Source: a virus. From it: a stretch of 44,125 bases of DNA. The stretch is from the IMG/VR virus record IMGVR_UViG_3300045935_000016, positions 1 to 44,125 of that record. One strand, given 5' to 3'. The translations under genes and the position numbers were made by a program. The notes below the pieces were generated by a model that worked only from the letters and a program-made list of their open reading frames with translations, made no database searches and was not told the DNA's origin. Positions 8,225 through 14,912 of the stretch are shown piece after piece (position 1 is the stretch's first letter; each line of letters begins with the position of its first letter).

Positions 8225-8726
8225 CGCTGAGTTCTTGCCAAGGGTCGCCTTCGATCAGCTTCGGAGAACCGCCGGGGATCAGTTGCATGCGCGGCCGGGA
8301 AGCGGGCGAAAAGCCGAGTTCGCCGACTAGGCGCAAAAGCAATTGTGCCGTGCGGTCGATTTCTCGCAGGTAAGGCGACGCCACGAAGCGACCGTCTGAC
8401 ATTTTCTCCAATAGCGGCCATTCCGCCGTCTCGTTCGCGATGCGTTGATGTTCGACGGCGATTGAGTATTGCTCCCACGCGCGGACCCACATAACCAGCA
8501 CATCGCGATCCGTCGCTTTCAACAGGCCGCGTGGCGCGTTACTGACCGCGTACAGCCATTGCTCACGTTGCGCCGGCGTCAAGAAATCCGGCGGCACCGG
8601 ATCGAGATCGCTTTCCGGTTGCGGTTCATATTGCAACTTGTCGCGCTTCGCTTGCGTGACATTGAGCGAGCCGCGCAGCTTCTTCAGCGCGGTCGGCGTT
8701 GGTTTAGGCCCACTGCGTCGAGCCAT
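8217..8726 (-). CDS. terS: Terminase small subunit, P27 family
   Basis: The 169-residue protein begins with the family N-terminus (GPKPTPTALKKLRGS) and continues with DPVPPDFLTPAQREQW, RDVLVMWVRAWEQY and DRTAQLLLRLVGELGFSPASR, the hallmark stretch of P27-type small terminases. It recognises the packaging site and recruits the large subunit. An HNH gene sits two genes upstream, the arrangement in which HNH proteins assist terminase cleavage in HK97-type phages. Confidence 0.92.
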   Translation of the reverse strand: MARRSGPKPTPTALKKLRGSLNVTQAKRDKLQYEPQPESDLDPVPPDFLTPAQREQWLYAVSNAPRGLLKATDRDVLVMWVRAWEQYSIAVEHQRIANETAEWPLLEKMSDGRFVASPYLREIDRTAQLLLRLVGELGFSPASRPRMQLIPGGSPKLIEGDPWQELSDA

Positions 8727-8774
8727 TTTCCCAGACTTCTAATGCCAAAAAATTGGTTGGGGCGCGGTCATTAT

Positions 8775-8972
8775 TCAGAAGCGATCTAGGTTTCTGACAC
8801 CCCTATGGGTGGGGTCGGCGGCCGGCTTGCCGAGGCCGCCGTTGGCGGACCATTCGCGCAGCCATGCCTTCGCGCCCTCAGTGAATACGACGCGGCGCAT
8901 TGTTGGTTGAAGCGGCGGCGCGCCAAGGCGAAGCACAGGGACGGCGGGCTTGACCCAAGGCGGGTCGATCAT
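8775..8972 (-). CDS. Hypothetical protein between HNH and TerS
   Basis: A 65-residue protein whose ATG overlaps the stop of the HNH gene (ATGA, 8969-8972). The centre (MRRVVFTEGAKAWLREWSANGG) looks like a short amphipathic helix; the rest is Pro-rich. A 48-bp gap with no gene separates it from terS. No family is recognised. A packaging-related role is only suggested by location. Confidence 0.55.
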   Translation of the reverse strand: MIDPPWVKPAVPVLRLGAPPLQPTMRRVVFTEGAKAWLREWSANGGLGKPAADPTHRGVRNLDRF

Positions 8973-9301
8973 GGTCGCATCCTTCGATTGCCGAAGCCGC
9001 CGTCATGCGTCGCCGTCTTGCGATCGTGGCAGGGCTTGGTCATCGCCTGGAGGTTGTCCCAGGCGTAGAGCAACGCGTCGTCGCCGCCATGCGGTCGCTT
9101 GTGATCGACGACCGTTGCGACGTGACCGCACCCGCACTCGCATAGCGGATGGCTCGCGAGATAGGCGCGGCGCAGGTGATACCAGCGGCGCTTGGTATAG
9201 TGCCGCGCCTTGGTCTTGTCGTACGCCGCGCGGCGCTCGGCGTCGGCTTGCGCTGGCGGACGCCAGCCTTCAGGTCGATGGATCTCGGGACGTGTCGGCA
9301 T
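8969..9301 (-). CDS. HNH endonuclease
   Basis: A 110-residue HNH nuclease. The beta-beta-alpha-metal core runs from Cys54 (LCECGCGH) through VDHKRP (His67), DNLQAM (Asn83) and CHDRKT (His92), so the zinc cysteines and metal-binding histidines are all present. Small HNH proteins beside terminases are needed for efficient cos cleavage in HK97-like phages, and this one lies just upstream of terS and terL. The ATG at 9301 was chosen because it gives the standard N-terminus; an upstream in-frame extension overlaps the next gene. Confidence 0.88.
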   Translation of the reverse strand: MPTRPEIHRPEGWRPPAQADAERRAAYDKTKARHYTKRRWYHLRRAYLASHPLCECGCGHVATVVDHKRPHGGDDALLYAWDNLQAMTKPCHDRKTATHDGGFGNRRMRP

Positions 9302-9440
9302 GTTGCTCGTGCTCGCGCCAAAGCCGGGTATATTCCCGACGACGCGCTTCATACGTCTCACGACGCCGTTGCGCCTCGGCGACGTCGAACGTCATTGGCA
9401 CCAACGCCGCGACATAGATCGGCGGCTCGTACTGGTTCAT
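9270..9440 (-). CDS. Small charged helical protein
   Basis: A 56-residue protein whose ATG overlaps the stop of the MazF-like gene (ATGA, 9437-9440). After a short hydrophobic start (IYVAALVPM) it is almost entirely a charged helix (EAQRRRETYEARRREYTRLW). It overlaps the HNH gene start by 32 bp. The function is unknown. Being the partner gene of a MazF-like protein it could be an antitoxin, although antitoxins usually precede their toxin. Confidence 0.55.
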   Translation of the reverse strand: MNQYEPPIYVAALVPMTFDVAEAQRRRETYEARRREYTRLWREHEQHADTSRDPST

Positions 9441-9757
9441 AGGCGCAACCCCTCGAGTTGGTTCGCCTCGATCGCGCGACGCATGCTTGCCGCGATCGCG
9501 CTGATCGTCCCGTCGTCGCATTGCCCGATCGGCGCGCACTCGCGACCGATCAGCGTAACCGGATCGAGCAAATGGACGAGCATCGCCTTCCCGCCGAAGT
9601 CGACGCGCATTTGCGAGCGGTGGCGCGGTCCGGTCTGCGCGGTGAACGGCAGGGCGAGCGGGTCGGCATGACGTTGCCCGCTAGGGTACGCCCAAACGAT
9701 CCAGGTCCGGTTTTTGCAGCGCACAACCGCGCCGCGTTCAAAGCGATTGCTTGACAT
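9437..9757 (-). CDS. PemK/MazF-like fold protein
   Basis: The 106-residue protein reads like a PemK/MazF barrel. It has an opening strand RGAVVRCKNRTWIVWAY, then PLALPFTAQTG (residues 33-43) at the place of the family's conserved P-x-T segment, and the terminal helix DDGTISAIAASMRRAIE like that closing MazF proteins. MazF-family members are RNA endoribonucleases. The usual early catalytic Arg context is altered here, so activity is uncertain. No classical antitoxin precedes it: upstream lies a 192-bp gap. It is the first gene after that gap, heading towards HNH and terminase. Confidence 0.55.
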   Translation of the reverse strand: MSSNRFERGAVVRCKNRTWIVWAYPSGQRHADPLALPFTAQTGPRHRSQMRVDFGGKAMLVHLLDPVTLIGRECAPIGQCDDGTISAIAASMRRAIEANQLEGLRL

Positions 9758-9949
9758 GAAAAGGGGACCGCTCGCCGGTGCGATCAGCGCAACGGTTGCG
9801 ACGGTAACGGATTCGCTACCACCGATCGCGGATCGGCGCAACAATCGTGCGACTCGGCGCTCCGAATCTCGCCGTTCCCGATTCGCCCCAATCACTGTGG
9901 GAATCCCGCAACGCCAGTATGGCGCGAACGACTTGCCGTTTCCCCGCCC
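9758..9949 (-). promoter_or_regulatory. Gap before late genes, possible late control region
   Basis: This is the largest break in the leftward array (192 bp), between a putative regulator and the MazF/HNH/terminase block. On the minus strand, 9818-9801 reads GGTAGCGAATCCGTTACC, able to form a 7-bp hairpin (one G-U pair) with an AATC loop. A 15-bp word at 9874-9888 (gttcccgattcgccc) recurs at 19189-19203 within a roughly 39-bp similar stretch. No clear -35/-10 pair was found. Late promoter or antiterminator site is inferred from position only. Confidence 0.35.
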
Positions 9950-10459
9950 TCAGAGCGGTGCTACGCGGCGCCGAGCCGTCCCGGCTACTTCCCCGCGCCG
10001 CCAAACCCAGCAAAGCAGCCCTAGCGCCGTCACAGTCCAGTCGCGGACGGTCTCGGGGTTGCGGGCGAACGTGACGAGCCGCGCCGTCGCTGCCCAGGAC
10101 TGATCCTCGACCGCGCAACGGGAGACGAGTTGCGCCGCCAGAGTCCCAATCGCGGTCTCGGCGCGGCGAAGCCGGGAAAGCGTCACGAGTAGCCGTAGCA
10201 TCCGGTCGTGGCTGTCATTGGCGCCACCGCTGACCCGGACGGCGGCGAGATCGAGACCGCCATCGGCGAGGACGCTTTCCCATGCCGCGCGGTATTCGGT
10301 CGCCGCCTGCCAGACGTCCGCGCTGATCCGGCCGTCCGCGAGCAACCGATCGAGCCGGGTCCGCCGACGCCAACCCATGCGGAAGCTCGTCGCGTCGATC
10401 CTCGGCGGCTCGATCGTCTCGACGTGCTGGCGGTAGCTCGCGGTCGGGGCGGCGGTCAT
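9950..10459 (-). CDS. Putative phage regulator with C-terminal HTH-like segment
   Basis: A 169-residue protein. The N-terminal half has RLDRLLADGRISADVWQAA, a pattern seen in regulators of alphaproteobacterial phages. The C-terminal part (SWAATARLVTFARNPETVRD, followed by WTVTALGLL) resembles a helix-turn-helix of the type 'W-x-x-I-x-R-x-L-x-x-S-x-x-T-x-R'. It is the last gene before the gap leading into the packaging genes, which is where a late-gene activator or antiterminator would be expected. The family assignment is tentative. It is translationally coupled to the upstream gene (ATGA, 10456-10459). Confidence 0.5.
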   Translation of the reverse strand: MTAAPTASYRQHVETIEPPRIDATSFRMGWRRRTRLDRLLADGRISADVWQAATEYRAAWESVLADGGLDLAAVRVSGGANDSHDRMLRLLVTLSRLRRAETAIGTLAAQLVSRCAVEDQSWAATARLVTFARNPETVRDWTVTALGLLCWVWRRGEVAGTARRRVAPL

Positions 10460-10764
10460 GGCTCGTCCTGGAAGTAAGCTCGCTGACGGGCCGCTCGCCG
10501 CTCGCGGATCGCACGCCAGCGATCCCAACGTGATCCGCCATAGGCCATCGTTTGGTCAATGTGGCCGAGAAAGTCCTCGCGCTCATCGACCGAGAGTCGC
10601 GCCCATGCCAGATACAGCACGCTTTTCCAATCGATCGCGGGATCGCCCAGCGCGCGGCTTAGGAATCGCGACGTTGCATCGGGACGGGGACCGTCCGTCC
10701 GGAAGCACCACGGGACTTCGCCCTCTGGCACTACGGCGCGCGGTACGGGTTTTTGGGCGGTCAT
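10456..10764 (-). CDS. Hypothetical protein, early/middle leftward operon
   Basis: A 102-residue protein with no recognised domain. It contains an acidic/Trp helical centre (DWKSVLYLAWARLSVDERED) and a basic C-terminal helix (WRAIRERRAARQRAYF). Both ends are coupled to neighbours through ATGA overlaps (10456-10459 and 10761-10764), which supports it being translated. Confidence 0.6.
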   Translation of the reverse strand: MTAQKPVPRAVVPEGEVPWCFRTDGPRPDATSRFLSRALGDPAIDWKSVLYLAWARLSVDEREDFLGHIDQTMAYGGSRWDRWRAIRERRAARQRAYFQDEP

Positions 10765-11072
10765 GGCGCCGTACGCTTCGGCGGCGTTTGATACGCCGGC
10801 AGCGCGTCAATCCTAGCCTGCAACTGCGCAATCTGGCGGCGCCAGAGGTCCAACGCCTGGGTTATGTCCTGCCGACACTCGTCATCGATTGAACCGTCGT
10901 GTTCCACGTAAACGGCATCCCACACCGCCGCCGCGAAGGTTTCGGGCGTTAGCACGACGCGCAAGTCCAACGCGGGAAAGCACACTGCTAGAGCTTCAAG
11001 CTCATCCGTCGCGAAATTCAGGCTTCCGTCAACATAGTCGAATGCCCATAGCTCGTGCTCGGCGACGCTCAT
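10761..11072 (-). CDS. Hypothetical protein
   Basis: A 103-residue acidic protein starting at the ATG at 11070-11072, which has a good ribosome-binding site (GGGGAAGG). Residues 1-60 contain ELWAFDYVDGSLNF and ALDLRVVLTPETFAAAVWDA; the C-terminal part is helical with a coiled-coil look (LDLWRRQIAQLQARIDAL). A GTG at 11190-11192, 3 nt after the previous stop, would give a 143-residue form with a low-complexity N-terminus and is less likely. Unknown family. Confidence 0.6.
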   Translation of the reverse strand: MSVAEHELWAFDYVDGSLNFATDELEALAVCFPALDLRVVLTPETFAAAVWDAVYVEHDGSIDDECRQDITQALDLWRRQIAQLQARIDALPAYQTPPKRTAP

Positions 11073-11195
11073 GACCTTCCCCACTTTTGGACCACCCATG
11101 CGCGGATCGCGCCGCATAGCCGGCACGGCTTGCGAGGTCCCGGCGGCGGCGAAGGCGGACGCGGCGCCAGTCGCGCGGACGGCCCGCGCCACGCG

Positions 11196-11711
11196 CTAGG
11201 CGGCGGGCGGACGAGGCGGGGCGGTGTCGTTGGCTGGCGCACGGCGTTGGCCTCCTGGCAGCGGATTGATCTCGTCGAGTTGCGCCGGCGAGAGATAGCG
11301 CGGCTGCGGCGGCGCCGGCGCGTCGCGCTCGGCGTACGGGCTTCGCATGTTGCCAAGGATCGTCTCGACGCAACGGCGGACGTAGGCGCGCTCCTCGTCG
11401 GTCGGCTCGGGACGCGGCGGCGGTATCTCGGGCGCCGGTAGCGCCGGCAATGGCGGGCGATGCTCGCGCCACCACTCAGCGAGCCAGGCGGCAAGCTCGC
11501 CATAGGTCGGGAAGCCCTTCACGGCGCGCGCGGCGCAATGCTCAAGCGACGCGACCGTGAAGGCGGCATCGGGGAAGCGATCCATCAGCAACGGGACGAA
11601 TGCCGCGAGCTTCATCTCGGCCTCTTGGCGGCTAATGCTGACGGCGGACAAGATGCCGAGCGATTGGCACCACTGCCGCACCACGGGCAGGTGGGTCGCT
11701 TGCTTGGGCAT
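11196..11711 (-). CDS. Hypothetical replication-region protein
   Basis: A 171-residue protein following the DUF1376 gene. It contains SISRQEAEMKLAAFVPLLMD, DAAFTVASLEHCAARAVKGF and YGELAAWLAEWWREHRPP, a pattern seen in phage proteins encoded next to replication initiators. The C-terminal 70 residues are Pro-rich. The ATG at 11711 has a clear SD (GCAGGAGACG) and lies 80 bp inside the end of the DUF1376 gene, in another frame. A role in replication is inferred from position. Confidence 0.6.
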   Translation of the reverse strand: MPKQATHLPVVRQWCQSLGILSAVSISRQEAEMKLAAFVPLLMDRFPDAAFTVASLEHCAARAVKGFPTYGELAAWLAEWWREHRPPLPALPAPEIPPPRPEPTDEERAYVRRCVETILGNMRSPYAERDAPAPPQPRYLSPAQLDEINPLPGGQRRAPANDTAPPRPPAA

Positions 11712-12255
11712 GGTCGTTCGTCTCCTGCATGTCGCTGGTCGCGCTGTCAGCGAAGCCGTTCCGGCTCGCCTTCTCTGCCCCGATGACATGACCGCGCGCG
11801 CGCCTGCCCCCCTTGAGGGGGGCGTACGGGGGTGAAGCTTTAGCTATTGGATCTGGCTCTGGACGCGCGCGCGCGTGAGTCGTGAAAGCATTTGCTTTGT
11901 TTTCCGAAGCATTTGCTTTTTTGCCACCTGGTCTACCGCCTTGTTTTCCCGCAAAACTTCGCGCCTCGGATACCTCTCTCGCGTGTGCCCGCTCAGCATC
12001 GATTCTAGTATGTCGGCGGGCACCAGATTCCGATACTCGGAAGAGCGCCAAAACCGGGGGTGATGCCTGTCGCCAATGGAGCGCCGTGACCTTGGCAATC
12101 CGGGCGAGTTCCCCCTCGGTTTCCGGCAGGCTGCCGTGCTTGAAGTAGTGCATGATCAGCAGGACGTAGATGCCGTGCTGGAAGGTGGACAGATGCATCG
12201 TGTCGGCCAGGTAGTCGCCGACATGAAAGCGCATCCAGTGGTCGAACTGGCTCAC
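11632..12255 (-). CDS. DUF1376 (YdaU-like) replication-associated protein
   Basis: A 207-residue protein whose first 75 residues match DUF1376: FHVGDYLADTMHLSTFQHGI followed by YVLLIMHYFKHGSLPE and LARIAKV. DUF1376 is a winged-helix-like domain found at the N-terminus of phage replication initiators. The remainder is basic and low-complexity, with a KANASENKANAF repeat. It is the likely origin-binding or replication initiator-type protein of the phage. It overlaps the upstream gene by ATGA and the downstream gene by 80 bp. Confidence 0.78.
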   Translation of the reverse strand: MSQFDHWMRFHVGDYLADTMHLSTFQHGIYVLLIMHYFKHGSLPETEGELARIAKVTALHWRQASPPVLALFRVSESGARRHTRIDAERAHAREVSEARSFAGKQGGRPGGKKANASENKANAFTTHARARPEPDPIAKASPPYAPLKGGRRARGHVIGAEKASRNGFADSATSDMQETNDHAQASDPPARGAAVVPIARHLVRRQH

Positions 12256-12770
12256 CTTCCTGCCTGCTTTGCGCGGCGATGATCGCGCAGCCGCTGGCCC
12301 CAGTCCGCGCGATGATCAAGACTGCGCGCGTATTTGCGAAGATGCTCGATGCCCTCCGCGAGCTCGCCGTCGGAGATTACCTTTGGATCATGCAGAGCGA
12401 CATAAGTCCCGCGCGACGGAATGTAGAACGATAGAACGCCGATCTCCCGAGCGATGTCGCGCTCGTCCTCAGCCCAAAGGTCCAGCATTAGTTGCGTTGG
12501 TTCGTCAGCGTCCGATGGATCCCCCGGCAATGCTTCGCCATGGCGTAGAATGCCCATTGCGTGCATCTCGGCGCGAACCAGCCGACCCAAGCCCTCCATG
12601 AAACCTTCGCGAACGATGTCCTCGTCGTCGCGATAGAGCGCTGACCAATGCCGGATCATGAACCGACCAATGACCTCGGGCGGCTTAGGGCTAGTGCGAA
12701 AGCTCTTCTGCGTGTCGATGATCTTGTTGCGTAGTCTTATCCGTGCGGCGGATTGTTTGCGCGCTGCCAT
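12252..12770 (-). CDS. Hypothetical phage protein
   Basis: A 172-residue charged protein of unknown family. It begins with a basic helix (MAARKQSAARIRLRNKI), then RFMIRHWSALYRDDEDIVRE, and ends with YARSLDHRADWGQRLRDHRR. The ATG at 12770 has a strong SD (GGGGAG, 9 nt spacing) and lies 80 bp inside the preceding gene. It sits between the DUF3102-like gene and DUF1376, so a replication or recombination role is plausible but not shown. Confidence 0.6.
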   Translation of the reverse strand: MAARKQSAARIRLRNKIIDTQKSFRTSPKPPEVIGRFMIRHWSALYRDDEDIVREGFMEGLGRLVRAEMHAMGILRHGEALPGDPSDADEPTQLMLDLWAEDERDIAREIGVLSFYIPSRGTYVALHDPKVISDGELAEGIEHLRKYARSLDHRADWGQRLRDHRRAKQAGR

Positions 12771-13485
12771 TGGTGCCGTCTCCCCTATCAAGTGCCGCGA
12801 GGTATTGTTCGATGCGCTCGATCGCGCCGATCGCTTCGGCTCGGTGTTGATCGAATAGCATCGGAAAGTCGCGTGCCCTGTTGGCGATGTGTGCAGCGTC
12901 GAAGTGCTCGATACGCATGATCGCGCTGATGGCGCCGGTGAAGTCGATGTATCGGTGATCTGTTGAGGGGCGATCCTCTGGCGCAAGTCTTGGCTTACGT
13001 GTTGCAGGTTGCGCATCTGGGAATGCTTCGTGCAACGCCTCACGGATCACGCCGCGCAGGCCTTCCCGTGTCACAGGTTCAGTGTTGGCTCTGGCCCGGG
13101 CGAAGTAGGCGTCAACGGCGGCTTCTGCGGCACGCTGTCCTTGTTCCGTCTTGCCACCAGCCAGTTGTTCATAGTCATACGCTGTGCTTGTAGGGATGCC
13201 GGCAGCAGCAAGGACTGAGGTCTTGGTCTGCATCCGGCCGTCCGGATGCAGATCAGTGCGGGTGCGCTCCGCGGTCTCTAGCTCGCGCGAGATTTGGCCG
13301 ATGCGGATGCAGGCTCGTTCGTATATCTCACTGACCCACACTTCCAATTCCTTGTCGTCACGCTGTCGAGCGTAGGCTGCCATTGCCGCGGCCTTGTCGC
13401 GGATGTCCTTCGCCTCATCGACGCGGACGCATTCGGCAAGCGCCTGGCGCGCCGCCTCATACCGAACAAGCGCGGTTCCGCTCAC
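12691..13485 (-). CDS. DUF3102-like / ParB-region phage protein
   Basis: A 264-residue protein with the N-terminal pattern ALVRYEAARQALAEC, VDEAKDIRDKAAAMAAYARQ, ELEVWVSEIYERACIRIGQI. This is typical of phage proteins in ParB/MT-A70-like gene neighbourhoods (DUF3102-like). A segment TSVLAAAGIPTSTAYDYEQL resembles an HTH. The start is GTG at 13485, overlapping the VRR-NUC stop (GTGA, 13482-13485). The 55-residue upstream extension is Arg-rich antisense sequence of that nuclease gene. The molecular function is unknown. Confidence 0.62.
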   Translation of the reverse strand: MSGTALVRYEAARQALAECVRVDEAKDIRDKAAAMAAYARQRDDKELEVWVSEIYERACIRIGQISRELETAERTRTDLHPDGRMQTKTSVLAAAGIPTSTAYDYEQLAGGKTEQGQRAAEAAVDAYFARARANTEPVTREGLRGVIREALHEAFPDAQPATRKPRLAPEDRPSTDHRYIDFTGAISAIMRIEHFDAAHIANRARDFPMLFDQHRAEAIGAIERIEQYLAALDRGDGTNGSAQTIRRTDKTTQQDHRHAEELSH

Positions 13486-13919
13486 GCTGCGACCCTCCCC
13501 CGTAGCGGCACGCCGGCAGACGCCAGCGCGTCGAGAACGCCGACGACCGAGGTGCAGACGAAGATCCGCATCCCTGCTCGTTCCAGTCGTGGGAACACCT
13601 CGCGCTGACCCTCGACGTAGCGCGGCGCGCCACGTCGGGTGCGCACCCATCGCGCGATGCTTAACCTCTCGCCCGGCCGCTTTAGCTCGATGCCGAGAAT
13701 ACCGTTATGCAGCACGAGAATGTCGGGCCAGTTCCGTTTCAGGCCGAGCCGCGCGAGCTTGACCGCCCACAGCGCCGGCAATGGCACATGCCCAGCCGGA
13801 AAGGTCGTCCACTCGGCAGGCGGCATCAGTAGACGGTCGAGCGCGTCGGCGACCGCGAGATGGAGATCGTCCTCGGGGACAATAGGGGCGGTAAGCCGAA
13901 ACCGAGGGCGCGGCGCCAT
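13482..13919 (-). CDS. VRR-NUC domain nuclease
   Basis: A 145-residue stand-alone VRR-NUC protein. The PD-(D/E)xK core is visible: NWPDILVL (Asp66), GIELK (Glu78, Lys80), then Gln105 in GQREVFPRLERAGM and the closing strand FVCTSVVGVLDAL. VRR-NUC proteins are metal-dependent, often structure-specific nucleases such as Holliday-junction resolvases. No separate RecE/YqaJ-type exonuclease is seen beside recT, so this is the best candidate nuclease partner for recombination in this phage. It is the second gene of the leftward operon. Confidence 0.85.
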   Translation of the reverse strand: MAPRPRFRLTAPIVPEDDLHLAVADALDRLLMPPAEWTTFPAGHVPLPALWAVKLARLGLKRNWPDILVLHNGILGIELKRPGERLSIARWVRTRRGAPRYVEGQREVFPRLERAGMRIFVCTSVVGVLDALASAGVPLRGRVAA

Positions 13920-13931
13920 AGGGGCGCGGCC

Positions 13932-14180
13932 TCAGGCGACTTCGCAGGGCTTGCTATCACTCCGTACGGGTCGCGCCGGACCGGCGTCGAGTTGGCCTAG
14001 CGTCAACCGATAGCCGGCGCGGTCGGCGATCTTCAGCAGCGTCGCAAAGTGGCGCGGTGGAATGCCGTCGTCATTGCGCCAATGGCTGATCGTCGTGTTC
14101 GACAGGCCGAGCTTTTCGGCAAGCCGGACTTGCCCGCCGAGCCGCTTCGATAGCTGGTCGATGATCCGGCTGTGCTCCAT
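13932..14180 (-). CDS. Cro-like HTH regulator, first leftward gene
   Basis: An 82-residue HTH protein (helices in GQVRLAEKLGLSNTTISHWR) of YdaS/Cro type, opening the leftward early operon. The ATG at 14178-14180 is preferred. The alternative TTG at 14208-14210 lies inside operator O1 and inside the promoter. With the predicted -10 at 14189-14194 the transcript starts about 2 nt before the ATG, so the message is nearly leaderless. By position it should be the lytic-side regulator opposing the rightward HTH gene. Confidence 0.82.
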   Translation of the reverse strand: MEHSRIIDQLSKRLGGQVRLAEKLGLSNTTISHWRNDDGIPPRHFATLLKIADRAGYRLTLGQLDAGPARPVRSDSKPCEVA

Positions 14181-14188
14181 CAAGTCCG

Positions 14189-14217
14189 ACGGTAATTGCC
14201 TACAAGGCAACGGTCAA
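14189..14217 (-). promoter_or_regulatory. Leftward early promoter (PL-like)
   Basis: On the minus strand: -35 TTGACC (14217-14212), 17-bp spacer, -10 TACCGT (14194-14189). The spacer consists almost exactly of the operator TTGCC-N5-GGCAA, so repressor binding would block polymerase directly. The same arrangement occurs at 19627-19655. Confidence 0.6.
14196..14210. promoter_or_regulatory. Operator O1
   Basis: TTGCC TACAA GGCAA, an inverted repeat with 5-bp arms, inside the spacer of the leftward promoter. It is one of five such sites in the window. Confidence 0.75.
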
Positions 14218-14259
14218 GACGGCGTGATACCTAGCCGACTTGGGCCAGAAGTGATCGGT

Positions 14260-14288
14260 TTGCCAACGAAGCGGACAGCGTCTACAGT
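14260..14288 (+). promoter_or_regulatory. Rightward promoter of CI-like gene
   Basis: TTGCCA (14260-14265), 17 bp, TACAGT (14283-14288). Transcription would start near 14295, inside operator O2, so binding at O2 would shut this promoter (autoregulation). Confidence 0.5.
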
Positions 14289-14303
14289 TGCCCAAAGGGC
14301 AAC
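14287..14303. promoter_or_regulatory. Operator O2
   Basis: A perfect 17-bp palindrome GTTGCCC AAA GGGCAAC, the best-matched of the operator set. It covers the predicted start of transcription of the CI-like gene and ends 6 bp before its first ATG. Confidence 0.78.
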
Positions 14304-14309
14304 TGGGAG

Positions 14310-14750
14310 ATGCTAGTGAGAATCCGGCGCAAAAAGTATCCTCGCCGCATGATCAAGCAGGCGAAGCGGGGGATCAGCATTGACACGCTGGCCGGCGTCG
14401 GCGTGCGGCTTCGTATGCTGCGTGGGGTTCTCGACCGCACGCAAGCCGAGTGGGCAGACAGGTTAAAGATTTCGCGGCAGATGCTGAACAAGTGGGAGCA
14501 AGGCGTCCGACAGCCCAACATGGATAAGCTCATAGTGATCTGCGACACGACCGGATGCACCCTGGACTTCATTTTTCGCGGCCAGGTGGGCATGGACATG
14601 AGAGAGGGGCTCAGGAGGGCTTTGCTCGTTTCCTATGGCGACAGCCCTTACGTTTCCGAGCTTTTCGCGCCATCCGTGCCACCGCCTCCCCCATCTTCTC
14701 CAGCGCGTCGGCGGCGTAAGCAGGGTCCACGGTCTGACGCGGCGGGGTAA
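14310..14750 (+). CDS. CI-like HTH repressor (short, no LexA-type domain)
   Basis: A 146-residue protein with an HTH_3 domain at about residues 30-90: VGVRLRMLRGVLDRTQAEWA, then RLKISRQMLNKWEQGVRQP. It has no self-cleaving peptidase domain, so RecA-driven autocleavage is not expected and induction must work differently. The Pro-rich, basic tail (SVPPPPPSSPARRRRKQGP) coincides with an antisense gene at 14611-14787. The start is either the ATG at 14310, which has its SD too close, or GTG at 14316, which has GGGAG 6 nt upstream. Operators flank the gene on both sides. Confidence 0.75.
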   Translation: MLVRIRRKKYPRRMIKQAKRGISIDTLAGVGVRLRMLRGVLDRTQAEWADRLKISRQMLNKWEQGVRQPNMDKLIVICDTTGCTLDFIFRGQVGMDMREGLRRALLVSYGDSPYVSELFAPSVPPPPPSSPARRRRKQGPRSDAAG

Positions 14751-14787
14751 CTTCCGGGATTACCAGCACCCACTTGCGTTTGGGCAT
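14611..14787 (-). CDS. Small gene antisense to repressor 3' end
   Basis: A 58-residue open frame starting at ATG 14787, with a good SD (CAGGAGACG) and sensible composition: MPKRKWVLVIPEV, a helix AADALEKMGEAVARMARKAR, and a basic tail. It overlaps the last 140 bp of the CI-like gene on the opposite strand. A promoter (14885-14912) and operator O3 lie upstream of it. The same SD-to-start string (GCAGGAGACG, then ATGCCCAA) precedes the gene at 11711. A small DNA- or RNA-binding protein, or merely an antisense transcript, are both possible. Confidence 0.5.
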   Translation of the reverse strand: MPKRKWVLVIPEVTPPRQTVDPAYAADALEKMGEAVARMARKARKRKGCRHRKRAKPS

Positions 14788-14856
14788 TGAACGTCTCCTG
14801 CGTGTCTAGCCGAGCTCTTCCTTCAAAATACATGTTGCATCGCGTCAATCGGTCCG

Positions 14857-14871
14857 TTGCCCTTTGGGCGA
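14857..14871. promoter_or_regulatory. Operator O3 (one mismatch)
   Basis: TTGCC CTTTG GGCGA, an operator copy with one changed base in the right arm. It lies just downstream of the predicted leftward promoter at 14885-14912, about +7 to +21 of its transcript. Confidence 0.6.
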
Positions 14872-14884
14872 CCGTAACCTCGAT

Positions 14885-14912
14885 GCTGTAGTGTCGGATT
14901 GCGGTCTGTCAA
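14885..14912 (-). promoter_or_regulatory. Leftward promoter facing the repressor gene
   Basis: On the minus strand: -35 TTGACA (14912-14907, consensus), 16 bp, -10 TACAGC (14890-14885). Transcription would run through the 58-residue gene and then antisense into the CI-like gene, convergent with its own promoter. Confidence 0.45.
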
